The position numbers and the translations under genes were made by a program. Of a stretch of 64,000 bases of DNA, positions 53,298-64,000 are shown piece by piece. A model generated the notes under the pieces. That model saw only the letters and a list, made by a program, of their open reading frames with translations. It did no database searches and was not told the origin of the DNA. Positions within the stretch are counted from its first letter, which is position 1, and each line of letters opens with the position of its first letter. Origin of the DNA: Impatiens glandulifera (Eukaryota > Streptophyta > Magnoliopsida > Ericales > Balsaminaceae). The stretch spans positions 35,747,382-35,811,381 of the forward strand of contig NC_061863.1 of assembly GCF_907164915.1 (NCBI RefSeq). Direction: 5' to 3'.

Positions 53298-56200
53298 CTA
53301 AGGAATAAGTTGACCGTTATCACCAAGTCCCAAAATAGTTCTAAAATAAGAGAACTTAGCTTCCTGTAGTGGCTTTGTGAAAATGTCGACCATTTGCTGT
53401 TCAATTGAGACATACTCCAACCGGATATGCTTCTGCTGCACATGCTCCCAGATGAAGTGATGCCTAATCTCAATATGTTTAGTTCTTAAATGCAACACCA
53501 GATTATATGTTATCGTTACTGCACTAGTATTGTCACAGAAAATTGGAGATTCCTCAGCCGTAATACCGAAGTCCCTCTGTTGTTGTTGAATCCATAGAAG
53601 ATGAGCACAACAATTGCCGGCTGCAAGATACTCTGCTTCCGCTGTTGAGGTTGCAACTGAAGTCTGCTTCTTGTTATACTAGGAAACAAGTTGGTCACCT
53701 AAGAACTGGCATGTCCCACTAGTACTCTTACGGTCGATTTTATAACCTACATAATCTGCATCAGAGTATCTCGTTAGATTGAAACTGGAATCATTCGGAT
53801 ACCATAGTCCCACATCTTGAGTCCCTTTTAGATATTTTAAAATTCTTTTAGCTAAAGTGTATTGAGATTGTTTAGGATTAGTCTAGAATCTTCCGCATAC
53901 TCCAACCGCAAACAGAATGTTCGTTTGGTTAGCTGTTAGGTATAAAAGTGATCCGATTATTTGACGATAGACTGTGATGTCTACTCCTTGACTGTCTTCA
54001 TCCTTATCTAGCTTGATTGATGAGCTCATTGGATTGAAAGTTGTAGAGAAGTTTTCCATCACAAATATCTTTAGAAACTCCTTTGTATAATTGGATTGGT
54101 TGATAAAAGTTCCTCCTTCGATCTGCAGAACCTGGAGACCTAGAAAGAAACTCAACTCCCCCATCATACTCATTTCAAACTTGTCAGTCATTATTTTCGA
54201 AAAATTTTCAGATAACTTAGGGTCGGTTGATCCAAAAATAATATCATCTACATAAATTTGAACAAGTAAAATATGTTCCTTTTCTCAAATTTAAATAGGG
54301 TCTTATCTACCGATCCTATAGTGAAATCATGGTTGAATAAGAACTTTGTTAAGGTGTCATACCAAACTCTAGGAGCTTGTTTTAAACCATAAAGTGCTTT
54401 GTCTAGCCAATATACATGACTAATCAAATCAGCATTTTTGAAACCTAGAGGCTGCTCAACATACACCTCCTCACTTAATTCACCATTTATAAATGCACTA
54501 TTAACATCCATTTGAAAAAGTTTAAAATTTTTGAAAAGAGTAAATGCAAGAAATATTATAATTGCCTCTAGTCTAGCCACATGAGCAAATGATTCTTCAA
54601 AATCAATGCCTTCTTCCTGTTGATATCCTTGGGCCACTAATTTAGCCTTGTTCCTTATAACCAAATCGTTTTCACTGAGTTTATTTCTGAACACTCATCT
54701 TCTTTCGATGACCAATTGATTTTACGGTCTTGGAACTAAGTGCCAGACTTTATTCCTCTCAAAATGATTTAATTCCTCTTACATTGCTAAAATCCAAGCG
54801 GGATCCAACAATGCTTTATCCACTTTTTTCAGCTCAATTTGTGATATGAAAGATGAGTTTTCATATTCTTCCAACAGTTGATGCCTAGTTTAGATGGGTA
54901 GTGAGGGGTTACCTATAATAAGCTCAGGAGGATGATTTTTGTTCCATTTGAGATTTGGTCCAGAAATGTCTTCTAAATGACCGGTTATTTGATCAAGGTT
55001 AGACAGACCGGTAGGCTGAACAATGTCAAGCCGACCAGTTTCTTCAGTGGACATTGAGGTGTCAATTTCCTACTGTGAAGCAGCTTGATCCGGCGGAATC
55101 TCAGCATTAACCGTTTGGTCATATACTCATCTTTTATAGTCCGGAACCTAATCTTCACCATTAGATTGAATATTTAAGTTTTCTAATCTGTTGTGTAGAT
55201 CAAAGGATGATGCAATGTTACTTTCAACCGATTCCTCAAAAACAACATGAGAAGATTCTTCAACAGTTAAAGTCCTAGTGTTGTACACTCTATATGTTTT
55301 ACCAACTTCAGAATAACCTAGCATTATGCCAACATCGGATTTCGCATCGAAAGCGATCAAATAATTTTTGTCATTGTTATGAATGTAACACTTACAGCCA
55401 AAGATCCTAAGATACTGGATGTTAGGGACTTTGTCATGGAATACTTCAAATGACATTTTGTTAAGACGTTTATTTAACATGGATTAGTTTTGAGTATAAC
55501 ATGCAGTGTTGATAGCTTCGGCCCAAAAATTTTGAGCAACACCTGAATCGGCTATCATGGATCTTGCGGCTTCCTTGAGAGTTTAGTTTCTTCTCTCGGC
55601 CAGTCCATTTTGTTGAGGAGTTCTAGTACTAGAAAACTCGTGTCTAATGTCGAATTCCTCAAGAAATGTAGTTAATTTACTTTTTGTAAATTTTGTAACT
55701 CTATCACTTCTGATATTATTTACACGTATTGATTTCTCATTTTGCACTCTTCTAAGAATTTTAATCAGATTTGGAGTAGCTTGATTTTTAGATACCAAAA
55801 ATATAACCCAAGTATATCAAGAATATTCATCAATAATTACCATGGTGTAATGCATTTCTCCTAGACTCGTGACCCGAACCAGTCCAAATAAATCTATATG
55901 AAGTCATTCAAGACATTGGCTTGATTGAGTATTTCCTTACTTTTGAAAGTAGATTTGATCTGTTTACCCATTTGACACGCAGAATATATTTTATCTTTAG
56001 TAAATTTCATGTTAGGAATTCTTTGAACTAATTCTTTAGTGCAAATGTAGTTAATTGTTTTGAAGTTTAAGTGGTTTAATCTTTTATGCTAAAGCCAATT
56101 TTGATCATTCTTAGCTATCATGCAAACCGAGATATCACATTTAGTTTTCCAGTCTATTTTGTAATTGTTTCCTAATCTTTTGCCTGTTAGTAGAATACTG

Positions 56201-57032
56201 CCTTGTTGATTTTTAACTAAGCATGCATGTGTATGAAATTCTACTGTATACCCTACATCACACATTTGACTAATAGTTAGCAGGTTGAAATGCAGATTTT
56301 CAACAAGAAACACATTGTTTATAGTTAGGTTGCCATGGATAATATTTCCCATGCCCACTACTTTACCTTTGGATTTGTCACCGAATACTATCATTGAACT
56401 GGATTCTTGCACAATTTTGATCAACAACTTGCCCTTCCCTATCATATGCCTAGAACAACCATTGTCCAAGTACCATTCCGAATACTCCAGCCGTTTAATC
56501 TACTTGACATGCAAAATTCAACTATTTACACCTTTTTGGTACCCATATTCACTTGGGTCCACGGTTAATTAGTCCCTTTAGAATCCATACTTTCATTAAT
56601 CGGATAAGTTTCACTGTGATAGTTTTAATAGTTCTACTTGTACTAGGCTTGATATATCTGTCTACTTATGGTTACCTCATTATGTCGTGGTGATCTTTAA
56701 TCGGATGAATATCTGTCATACTCTGTTCTAACCGGCCAAATGACTTTCCTTCTATCAAGATGAATCCATCTTGATGTGTTGGGTGGTCCTACATATGTTA
56801 GTTCTTTTTCCAGTTTTGAATCGTGACTTGTTTCAATGTTGGTTGATGAACTCTTGACAAAGTTTATAAACGGAAACTTGTCATTAATGAGATTTAACCC
56901 TTGGCGGTTGGAAGGTTTAGGTTTACCTAGAATGCGGTGGTTATAGCCTAGACCGAATTTACAGTTATATGGTCTTTGATGACTCGTTATTTGGCTCACA
57001 GCATCTCCAAATCTCTTCCACGCATCCATCAC
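53298..57032 (-). pseudogene. M2 pol, decayed
   Basis: Right to left: gag-protease spacer (RPYNCKFGLGYNHR, 57032-56697), protease written DNGCSRHM instead of DSGCSRHM (about 56465), pre-integrase, integrase (broken; [24 protein letters not shown] at 55583-55798), linker (55480-55148), RT ([34 protein letters not shown], 54694-54248; [19 protein letters not shown], 54191-53883) and RNase H (KHIEIRHHFI to LGLGDNGQLI at 53298). There are many stops and shifts. The integrase DRGTEF motif is also altered (DRVTKF). Confidence 0.9.
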
Positions 57033-57170
57033 ATATTTAGTTCATTCATTTTCTTCGGTCAACAATTGAACTGTTTCCTTGAGCTTCTAATTCTCAAAGG
57101 ATAGTTCAATTGTTGCGAGGGTCTAAATTTCACTCGGTTCACTGATTTCAGTTTTGCTCGGTTCACCGGT

Positions 57171-57614
57171 CTAAAAGTTCAACCGGGTCGGTACAAGAGT
57201 TGATAGGTGTTTATACTCAACGACCATGTCATTTAGTGAAGTAACCAATTCTTCTCGGGTAAATTCTTCATAGGAAAAATCAAATACATGTTCTTCATTA
57301 TCCATAAGATAGGAAATCCCTTCATCATCGCTATCCGAATCGGTATGTGCCCACAAGCTCCCACCAACATCGGCTATCAATGCTTTTTGAATCTCTTTGC
57401 CTTGACTGTTTTGTTGATGATCATCCCTATGGTTGTGATCATCTAGTTTCCGGTCTTCTCTTCTCGGCTTTCTATACTCTGACTTGTAATGACCTAAAGC
57501 ATTGCAATTATAACATCGAACATTAGATTTATCACCGTAGTTGTAGTTGTATAAGTTGGTCGGTTGGCTCTTCTTCGTGAACTTTCCAAACTTCTTTACT
57601 AGCAAGGCCATCAC
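57171..57614 (-). pseudogene. M2 gag C-terminal half with damaged zinc knuckle
   Basis: MALLVKKFGKFTKKSQPTN is followed by CYNCNALGHYKSEY, where the last Cys of the CCHC knuckle is Tyr. Then KEIQKALIADVGGSLWAHTD and an acidic segment follow, aligned with E2 gag. The capsid part is missing, because the 5' LTR begins about 80 bp upstream. Confidence 0.85.
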
Positions 57615-57696
57615 CTATTCCTAAAGCGAACTTATTGTAGAAAAATGGAAACTTCCAGCAGTTCCATATCTTTGATTTGATCTTGATTTATCTTCC

Positions 57697-58041
57697 CGTT
57701 AGGATTGTACGATCATTTAGGATTGAGCCAATGTTTTGAGCCGACCGGACTTCATATCGGTTTACTGCTTTGAACGGTTGACTGATCCTACCGTCGAGGA
57801 GAGGAAATCGATTTTTAAGGAAAAGTTCAACGATCCTGAATTTAAGCCAAACCGGTCTTCTGCTGAAACTTATAGGATAGATTAATTTGGGAGTTCCGGT
57901 TTGTGTTGCTTCTATGATATCGGTTGACCGACCAATTTGAATATGTGATCGCTTCCGGCTTTTCCTGCACAAAAGATTGAGTTTGATTAAGTTCTTTAGA
58001 TAGTTAATTACTTATTAATTAACTATCTAATTTATCTAACA
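57697..58041 (-). repeat. M2 5' LTR
   Basis: About 345 bp. The inner end CGTTAGGATTG corresponds to TGTTAGGATC of E2 with T-to-C at the first base. The outer end is TTTATCTAACA. It is much shorter than other LTRs here and lacks the hairpin block. No PBS is recognisable next to it. Confidence 0.65.
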
Positions 58042-58420
58042 ATAATAGTATCTTTTGATGAAGAAAATTGAAATTTTTTAAAGGGTCATTCATTATAGGG
58101 AGTAAGGAATGAAAAATGGAATCATGAATGAATTCATACTATTACAGAATTGGCCATAATACTTCCCATATCACATTCTTCATACTTATATATAGTTTAA
58201 GATTTAAATTATAACGGCTAGAGAAGAGGGAATGAATAATTTATGCAAAAAAAATTTTTGGATTCCATATTATATTGATGATTCCAACAAAATTTCTCAA
58301 TTAGGTCATAAGCCTTGTACATAACAAATTTAAAATAAAAATTATATTTCTTCTTTTCTCAGTTTTTTATGTTAGAGAAGACTTTTAGGTAATAAATATC
58401 TTGTTTTGTTTTTTTATATA
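58042..58420. other. AT-rich spacer between M2 and M3
   Basis: No gene or repeat recognised. It may be the only short piece of older host DNA in the right half. ATATA (58416-58420) would be one copy of the M3 target duplication. Confidence 0.5.
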
Positions 58421-58640
58421 AGACAGGATCAGCTTTTTCAATAGAGACGGGGGTCTGGCGATTGATGAAGGCATATGAAAAACGATTTGAAAGAAATCTT
58501 GTTAGGGATTTAATTCGCTTTCTATTGTACGCAAACCCTTGTAAACACTTGAAACAAAATCAAGGTGGAATTATTTACTTAGGTTTGAAGCTCAAGATGA
58601 AAAATGTGAAGATGACAGAAATGAAAAGACACAGCAATTT

Positions 58641-58703
58641 GTTTATGGATGTTCGGAGCAAACTCTCCTACGTCACCCCTTCTTCCAACCACCGGAAAGA
58701 TTC
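58641..58703 (-). promoter_or_regulatory. Conserved LTR hairpin block (M3 3' LTR)
   Basis: The minus strand reads CTTTCCGGTGGTTGG, AAGAAGGGGTGACGTAGGAG, then TTGCTCCGAACATCCATAAA. The stem is weakened. Confidence 0.7.
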
Positions 58704-59289
58704 ACTATAATATAATTCGAACCAAAATACAGTTTGTACACACTTAGCTCACTATTGAACATAACACACTCTAATCAATTTACAAGATGAAGAATATCAC
58801 TCAGCTAAAGGTGTTTTTGAATCTAGCTCTCTCTTGATTCACACATAGTACAATCAGGATAGCAGCTCACATCTCACAGCTTGAATATTCAAAGGATTGG
58901 TTACTCAGTAATTTCAGTAAGCAAGATGATCGAGAGATTGTGGGCAGATTGTCCGTTGTCCTTGAGATTTGATAAATACTGAGCAGAGACTAATGGTCGA
59001 ATCTTCAGAATGATATGTGGAACTCTTCCATTGGAAAGCCTCCACAGTACACAGCAGGTTCTAAACACAGGGATCGTGGCCGTACACCAACTGGTAGTGC
59101 GCCGAATATTCCATCAGAGATGTACCTGCAAAATAAGTAATGTGAGGAAAATTCTCTTACGTGGCATTCGTTGGTTGGTTGAGTATATCTATCGTACTAA
59201 TCTTCACTAGAAAGTGGAGCAGGAGTAGAGTACAACTATAGCACGTGGGTAGGCGGGTGCTAGCTTCAAGCATACTACTTAAGCATATC

Positions 59290-60340
59290 ATTAGATGTAT
59301 TTCAGTTAGACGACCTCGTCTAATGAAATCAGACGTCCCCGTCTAAGAGCAGAATCTATTAGACCATCTTGTATAATGGGATTAGACTTACGTCTCATTA
59401 CAATCACTGCACGTCTAACTCCATGAGTTAGACTGCATGTCTAATTCGGTTCTACTTCAGACTTGTATAAAGGAGTTAGACTACACGTCTAACTTTCTAG
59501 CTCAATTAGACTTCACGTTTAATCTTTCACAAACCATTAGACTACACGTCTAACTCCATGAGTTAGACTACACGTCTAATTCCGGTTCTACTTTAGACTT
59601 GTCTGAAGGAGTTAGACTACACGTCTAACTTTCAAGTTCTATTAGACTACACGTCTAATTCCAGGAGTTAGACTCCACGTTTAATTACGGTTTTACTTCA
59701 GACTTGTCTGAAAGAGATAGACTACACGTCTAACTTTCACAATACATTAGACTGCACGTCTAATTACGAGTTCCATTAGACTGCACGTCTAATTATAGTT
59801 CTATTAGACTGCACGTCTAACTCCACGAGTTAGACTGCACGTCTAATTCCGAATATATTAGACTACACATCTTACTCCACTAGTTAGACTGCACGTCTAA
59901 TTCCGAATATATTAGACTACACGTTTAACTCCACGAGTTAGACTGCACGTCTAATTCCGAATATATTAGACTGCACGTCTAACTCCACGAGTTAGACTGC
60001 ACGTTTAATTCCGAATATATTAGACTACACGTCTAACTCCGTTGAGTTAGACTGCACGTCTAACATCGCTTAGTTAGACTACATGTATAACTTCGCTAGT
60101 TAGACTGCACGTCTAATTACGGAGTCTATTAGACTGCACGCCTAACTCTGCTGAGTTAGACTGCACGTTTAATTCCTCTAGTTAGACTGCACGTCTAATT
60201 ACGGAGTCTATTAGACAGCACGTCTAACTCTGCTGAGTTGGACTACACGTCTAATTCCTCTAGTTAGATTGCACGTCTAACACCGCTTAGTTAGACTAGA
60301 CGTCTAACTTCGCTAGTTACACTGCACGTCTAACTCTATG
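59290..60340 (-). repeat. TTAGAC palindrome array in M3 3' LTR
   Basis: Palindromes such as GTTAGACTGCACGTCTAATT alternate with short links (CCGAATATA, CCACGA, TACGGAGTC). Blocks with CTTCAGACTTGTCTGAAGG mark the same subfamily as S2 and C4, reversed. Confidence 0.9.
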
Positions 60341-60676
60341 CATCTAATGCCAAATCGGTCTAGTGAATCTCATTAGAACCAAGTCTCATGAAATTTGATT
60401 TCGATACACCTGCATCAAAACGCATAAATCATTTCATCATCAAAATCCCAATAGTCAAACTATTTCAAAACTTAGTCAAAATAATTTGACCCAACAATTT
60501 CCACCTTTTTGATGATGAAATTGAAAACCTGCATATATATATAATAAAATACGCATTCATCATATAAATAAACTTCTGTTCACTTACAGCAAACTTCACA
60601 GACTTCCAAAACCAATATTTAGAACATAATCAAAGAAACATAGTTTGAGAAACTTGACAGAGTAGGAGATAAGAAA

Positions 60677-63415
60677 TTATTGTTCTTCCCTTTTTACTCG
60701 AGGATCGGTTGGGCTCATATCTTGACCGCTTAACAAATTTAGAAAAGGAGGAAGAATGCGACCACCACGACCGCTTCCACTTGATCTCCCGCCACGATCA
60801 CCGCCACTAGCACGACCTCTTTGATCAATACCAGATTTCCTACCACGACCAACACCATTGCTTCGGCCTCCACAATCACCACCGCTTCGACCTCCGCCTC
60901 TTTTAGTTGGCCTTGGATTTTCATCGTTGCTCGGTGCTCGCCTAGATCTAGTACCGGTTGACACACCATCACTTCTTCTACTTGACTCATCTTGGGTGAT
61001 ACGAGGTTAATCTTTTTCAGCATCAGCTTTCGCATTCTCTTTTGCTTGAAATTTTCTTGCAATAGAGTCAGCATACTCCAGTTGTTCACCATCAGTTCTT
61101 CTTAAGCATCCTTAAATTTCTACCGTCTGGTTTTTCACCAAACTGAGTTCCTCCAAAGTTTCTCGATGACGATGATCATTGATGTGCCTTTCAAGGTCCA
61201 TCATTTCAGATTGACGACTGTAGAGCATCTTTTCAAATTTGGAGAAATTTGAATTTGATATGTGAGTCTCATACGTATTCTTCTTCAGAGTATTGTCCAA
61301 TTCATTAAGAACATTGACAAAATCATTAAATACCTTTCTTTCTTCTTTCTAGGTATTTAGAACCTTTATCATATTTGATCCCATAGATAACACGTTCTTC
61401 TGAAGAGAGGAGAGTATCGACGTCATAGAATTTAGAAGCTTGATACCCTCAATAAAGGATTCTTCATTGGATGAATCTTCTTGAGATTCTGCTGCCATGC
61501 TCTGAATAGGATTAAAATGGGTATGAATCTGCAGGGATCGCTCCGGTTGATCCTTCTCAGACACATTTCAAGATTTATTTCGCTCTTCTTCTTCCAATTC
61601 TCTTTCAGCTCTTTGAAATCTTTCATACAGATTTCCCTTGTAGTGAAGAGAATTGTTGATATTCTCATGAACATTTTCCGCATTGATCTCAGGGAATGGA
61701 AGAGGCTTGATAAATCTATCATTTTGATTTTGTTCCTCCTCAGATGAGGAAGTCTCTTTTTCAGCATCTTTGTCATTGGACGGTTCCCCCTCAGATATGA
61801 TAATTTCTGGCTGAGTTACTTCAGCCTCCTTCTTTTGGGCTCCCTCTGTTCTTACAACAGGGGATTTCACATCTTCATCTTCATTACGAGCTTCAACAAA
61901 CTCCTCAATAACATCTTCTTCAACAACATCTTCTTCTTGAGTTAGACGAGCTTGTTCAGGCTCTTGAACAATCACTTCTTCTTCTTCTAAATGAGGATTC
62001 TCTTGAACGGGTTAATCCAAAAGACGTCTTTCTTAAGAAGAAAGACTCCCAAATTCATTCAGTAGAGCAGCATCTCACTCATTTGTATCATCGTTATCAT
62101 CAGGGATATCCATTGGTTCATCATCAACAAAAATATTTGCTCAGAGCAGTTGGCGCCATGAACGTATCGGGTAACAATCGAGACGTAATCAGCCATGATG
62201 TCATCTAATCTTATCAAAACTTTCGCTTCCACTTCAGAACCTTTCTCAATGGGGTTAAAATTTGCCTTTTTGGCTTCAAGAATTGGGAATAAGGGTCTTC
62301 CTCTTAAAGACGCTTTAACAAGATTCTTTCTCTTCAGAGCTTCAGGCACATCTAAAGTTTTAGCCCACTTGAGAACTTTCTTTTCATTGGCTACACGCTT
62401 CTTCCATTCACAAATTATTTCAGAATTTGTTAATGCTTCATCATACTTGACAGACAGTCTTTTCAAGATTCAGGATTCATAAATTTCCATCTTTTCAGCT
62501 GCAATTGCTTTGACTTGATCTAACACGAAGTCAACAATGCATGTTGTCACTGAGACAGCCAATTCCAATAGACGGTCTCATTGGCGTGCATCCAGTAGGA
62601 ATTGAACCTACAGATTCGCCAATTACTTCATTAACAACAGTTGCAATATTCTTACCTTTTCTAGCAACCTCGACAGGTCTTGGAGCAGGTCTAGGTTCAC
62701 TATACACAATTCCACATGACAACCTTGTGGAACGCATCAACTCATACGCAGATTGTGGTTTCTTGCACAGTTCAGCAAGGCTCTCCACGAGTGACCTTCC
62801 CGGTTAATAAGGAATCCTTAGAAGTGGGATTTAACGAGGAAGACTCTCTTATAGAAACAAAGGGCTCCTTTTCCGCAGAATTACCAGCAACAAGGGTAAA
62901 GACCACACCTTGTTCTGGTTGGTCAATCTCTGTAGCACTTGCGGCTACTTGATCAGGTTGATTAATGGGAGACTCATTCCTGTAAATATTTTCAATATTC
63001 GGACCAGCTGACTCAATAGCGGGCCCTTCAACAGATTCTTTTTGAATGAAAACAGATTCAACTTGTTTCATCACAGGAACATCAAACTTGGGCACATCGG
63101 CCAAGGGTCTAGAAGAAGTTACCTTTGATGACACCTTCATTGATTTAGACGCGTGGGGCGCCTTAGACTTCTTTTCTTTCGAGACACAGGATCTCAGGGG
63201 CTTTCTCAGGATGGTCGTCGGAGAAGACAGAGAGGATAGAGGAGTAGACGCAAGTACACTTGGACCTTGCATGATTCTTGAATCGACTGATTCAGAATCC
63301 TTCTTTGAAGAGCTTTTCAGACTGGAGGAACTAGCCTCTGATTCATTGATGGTCTTTGATCTCTTCGCCCCCGTTGACATAATAGAAGCAGTTGGCTGTC
63401 TGGATCGAGTAGTAG
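60677..63415 (-). pseudogene. M3 accessory protein with coiled coil and Gly/Arg-rich tail
   Basis: The open block 63380-62772 starts MSTGAKRSKTINESEASSSS; the same frame runs back through TTTRSRQPTASI to the LTR. It then has basic/Ser-rich low complexity, GPNIENIYRN (like M1), ALKRKNLVKASLRG...KKANFNPIEKG, an acidic part (EEDVVEEDVIEEF), and short coiled-coil blocks. At the end are repeats of GGRSNGVGRGRKSG type (GGDRGGRSSGSGRGGR), closed by VKREEQ and a TAA at 60677. Stops or shifts occur near 62500, 62000, 61560, 61310 and 61100. The RG/RGG composition fits RNA or DNA binding. The T32-like domain is absent. Confidence 0.75.
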
Positions 63416-64000
63416 TGATACGATCGGCAGCACCAATAGAGGCGGGGATCTGACTATTGTTGACGACTTCGGATAAACAGTTTGATAGAAATCCTGTTAG
63501 GGATTAATATCTCTTTCTATTCTTTACAAACCTTTGCAAACTCTTGAACGATTCAAGTGCGGAAACGTTTGCTTAGGTTTGAAGCTAAAAACCAAAGAAG
63601 GAGAAGATGACAGAATGTAAATAACACAGCAGATTGTTTATGGATGTTCGGAGCAAACTCTCCTACGTCACCCCTTCTTCCAACCACTAGAAGGATTCAC
63701 TATACTTTTCAATCAAATACAGTTAGCGGACTAGCTAATACTCTGTTGAACATAACAGCCTCAGTTCAACTTACAAACACACTATTAATGACTATCAAAT
63801 AGTCCAGTAACTTATCTCTCAACTTCACGTAATGATTTACAAAATACACTCAAGAATAAAATATCTAGAGAGAGAGTAAGTTTATTCAAGAAATCAAGCT
63901 TCTGGAAATCTTTTGATTCAATGAGAGAGAAAGTTTCAGCTTCTGTCTTGTTTTCTGCTTCTCTTCATCTTCATCCTTAGGCATCAATATATTCTTGAAA
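63416..64000 (-). repeat. M3 5' LTR, partial at window edge
   Basis: It starts TGATACGATCGGCAGCACC, aligned to TGATAGGATCGGCTTTATC of sister LTRs, then AATAGAGGCGGGGATCTG. The hairpin block is at 63636-63697 (stem CCTTCT/AGAAGG). The remainder continues past 64000. Confidence 0.8.

Larger units (their letters stand above)
46648..58041 (-). mobile_element. Copia element M2, minus strand, with three accessory genes
   Basis: LTR remnants (46648-46938 and 57697-58041) share ACTTCATATCG through TTTATCTAACA. The left one lost its outer end where C4 inserted. The interior from right to left is gag C-terminus, pol, ORFa, ORFb, ORFc, polypurine tract: the same order as E1. The region between the 5' LTR and the gag knuckle is only about 80 bp, against about 745 bp in E2, so gag N-terminus and PBS are deleted. 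The coding regions have many stops. M2 is older than E1. Confidence 0.85.
58421..60496 (-). repeat. M3 3' LTR, TTAGAC family
   Basis: 2076 bp. The outer end is AGACAGGATC (from TGATAGGATC); the inner end GACCCAACA precedes ATTTCCACCTTTTTGATGAT, the complement of the polypurine tract. The hairpin block is at 58641-58703 and the array at 59290-60340. Confidence 0.85.
58421..64000 (-). mobile_element. M3, LTR element carrying only the accessory gene, minus strand
   Basis: 3' LTR 58421-60496, interior 60497-63415, 5' LTR from 63416 beyond the window end. The interior encodes one protein and no gag or pol. At 63415/63416 the 5' LTR joins sequence that aligns with the M1 accessory coding region (TTRSRQP against VTRSKRQV), so no room is left for a standard PBS and leader. 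It is either a large internal deletion or a non-autonomous family. Confidence 0.75.

Overview
This is repeat-dense nuclear DNA of a flowering plant, most likely a eudicot. I found no host protein-coding gene. Nearly every recognisable base belongs to nested LTR retrotransposons. They are Ty1/copia elements with Sirevirus-like gag-pol, plus one old Ty3/gypsy element of Tat type. The lineage guess is weak: the copia elements carry an unusual accessory ORF family, called T32-like here, that I remember from Lamiales annotations such as Dorcoceras. No name in this answer rests on a database search.

Layout. 1-749 is a decayed copia integrase (+), followed by a 76-bp minisatellite. 2280-6080 is a solo LTR (S1, TSD TATTT) that contains a second solo LTR (S2, 3106-5163, TSD ACGTG). 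Both carry arrays of the imperfect palindrome TTAGAC(n)GTCTAA. 6086-23205 is the old gypsy element on the minus strand, ending at a long LTR with a Tat-type primer-binding site. It is interrupted by copia element E2 (9787-16432, minus) and by a 0.5-kb terminal-inverted-repeat element holding a tRNA-Gly-like sequence (18680-19193). From 23206 lies the 3' LTR of minus-strand element M1, split by E1 (23380-37445, plus, TSD ACTTT). E1 is a structurally complete 14-kb copia element. M1 continues to about 42.0 kb, where it meets, head to head, a truncated plus-strand element C4 (about 42.01-46.65 kb). C4 sits in the 3' LTR of minus-strand element M2 (46648-58041). M3 (58421 to beyond the end, minus) is an LTR element that carries only the accessory gene and no gag-pol.

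How the parts work together. E1 and M2 share one plan: LTR, gag, pol (protease, integrase, reverse transcriptase, RNase H), then three tandem genes with related T32-like N-terminal domains, then polypurine tract and LTR. Each of the three genes is preceded by its own TATA-like box and a short leader. The third is a long protein with disordered and coiled-coil regions; in M1 and M3 its homologue ends in an Arg/Gly-rich tail. The promoter of the third gene has an E2F-like site and TTTACCGCC elements in both E1 and M2. LTRs of three otherwise different families share a hairpin followed by GGGTGACGTAGGAG. Almost all gag-pol copies carry stops or frameshifts. ORFb of E1 (31663-32424) is fully open.
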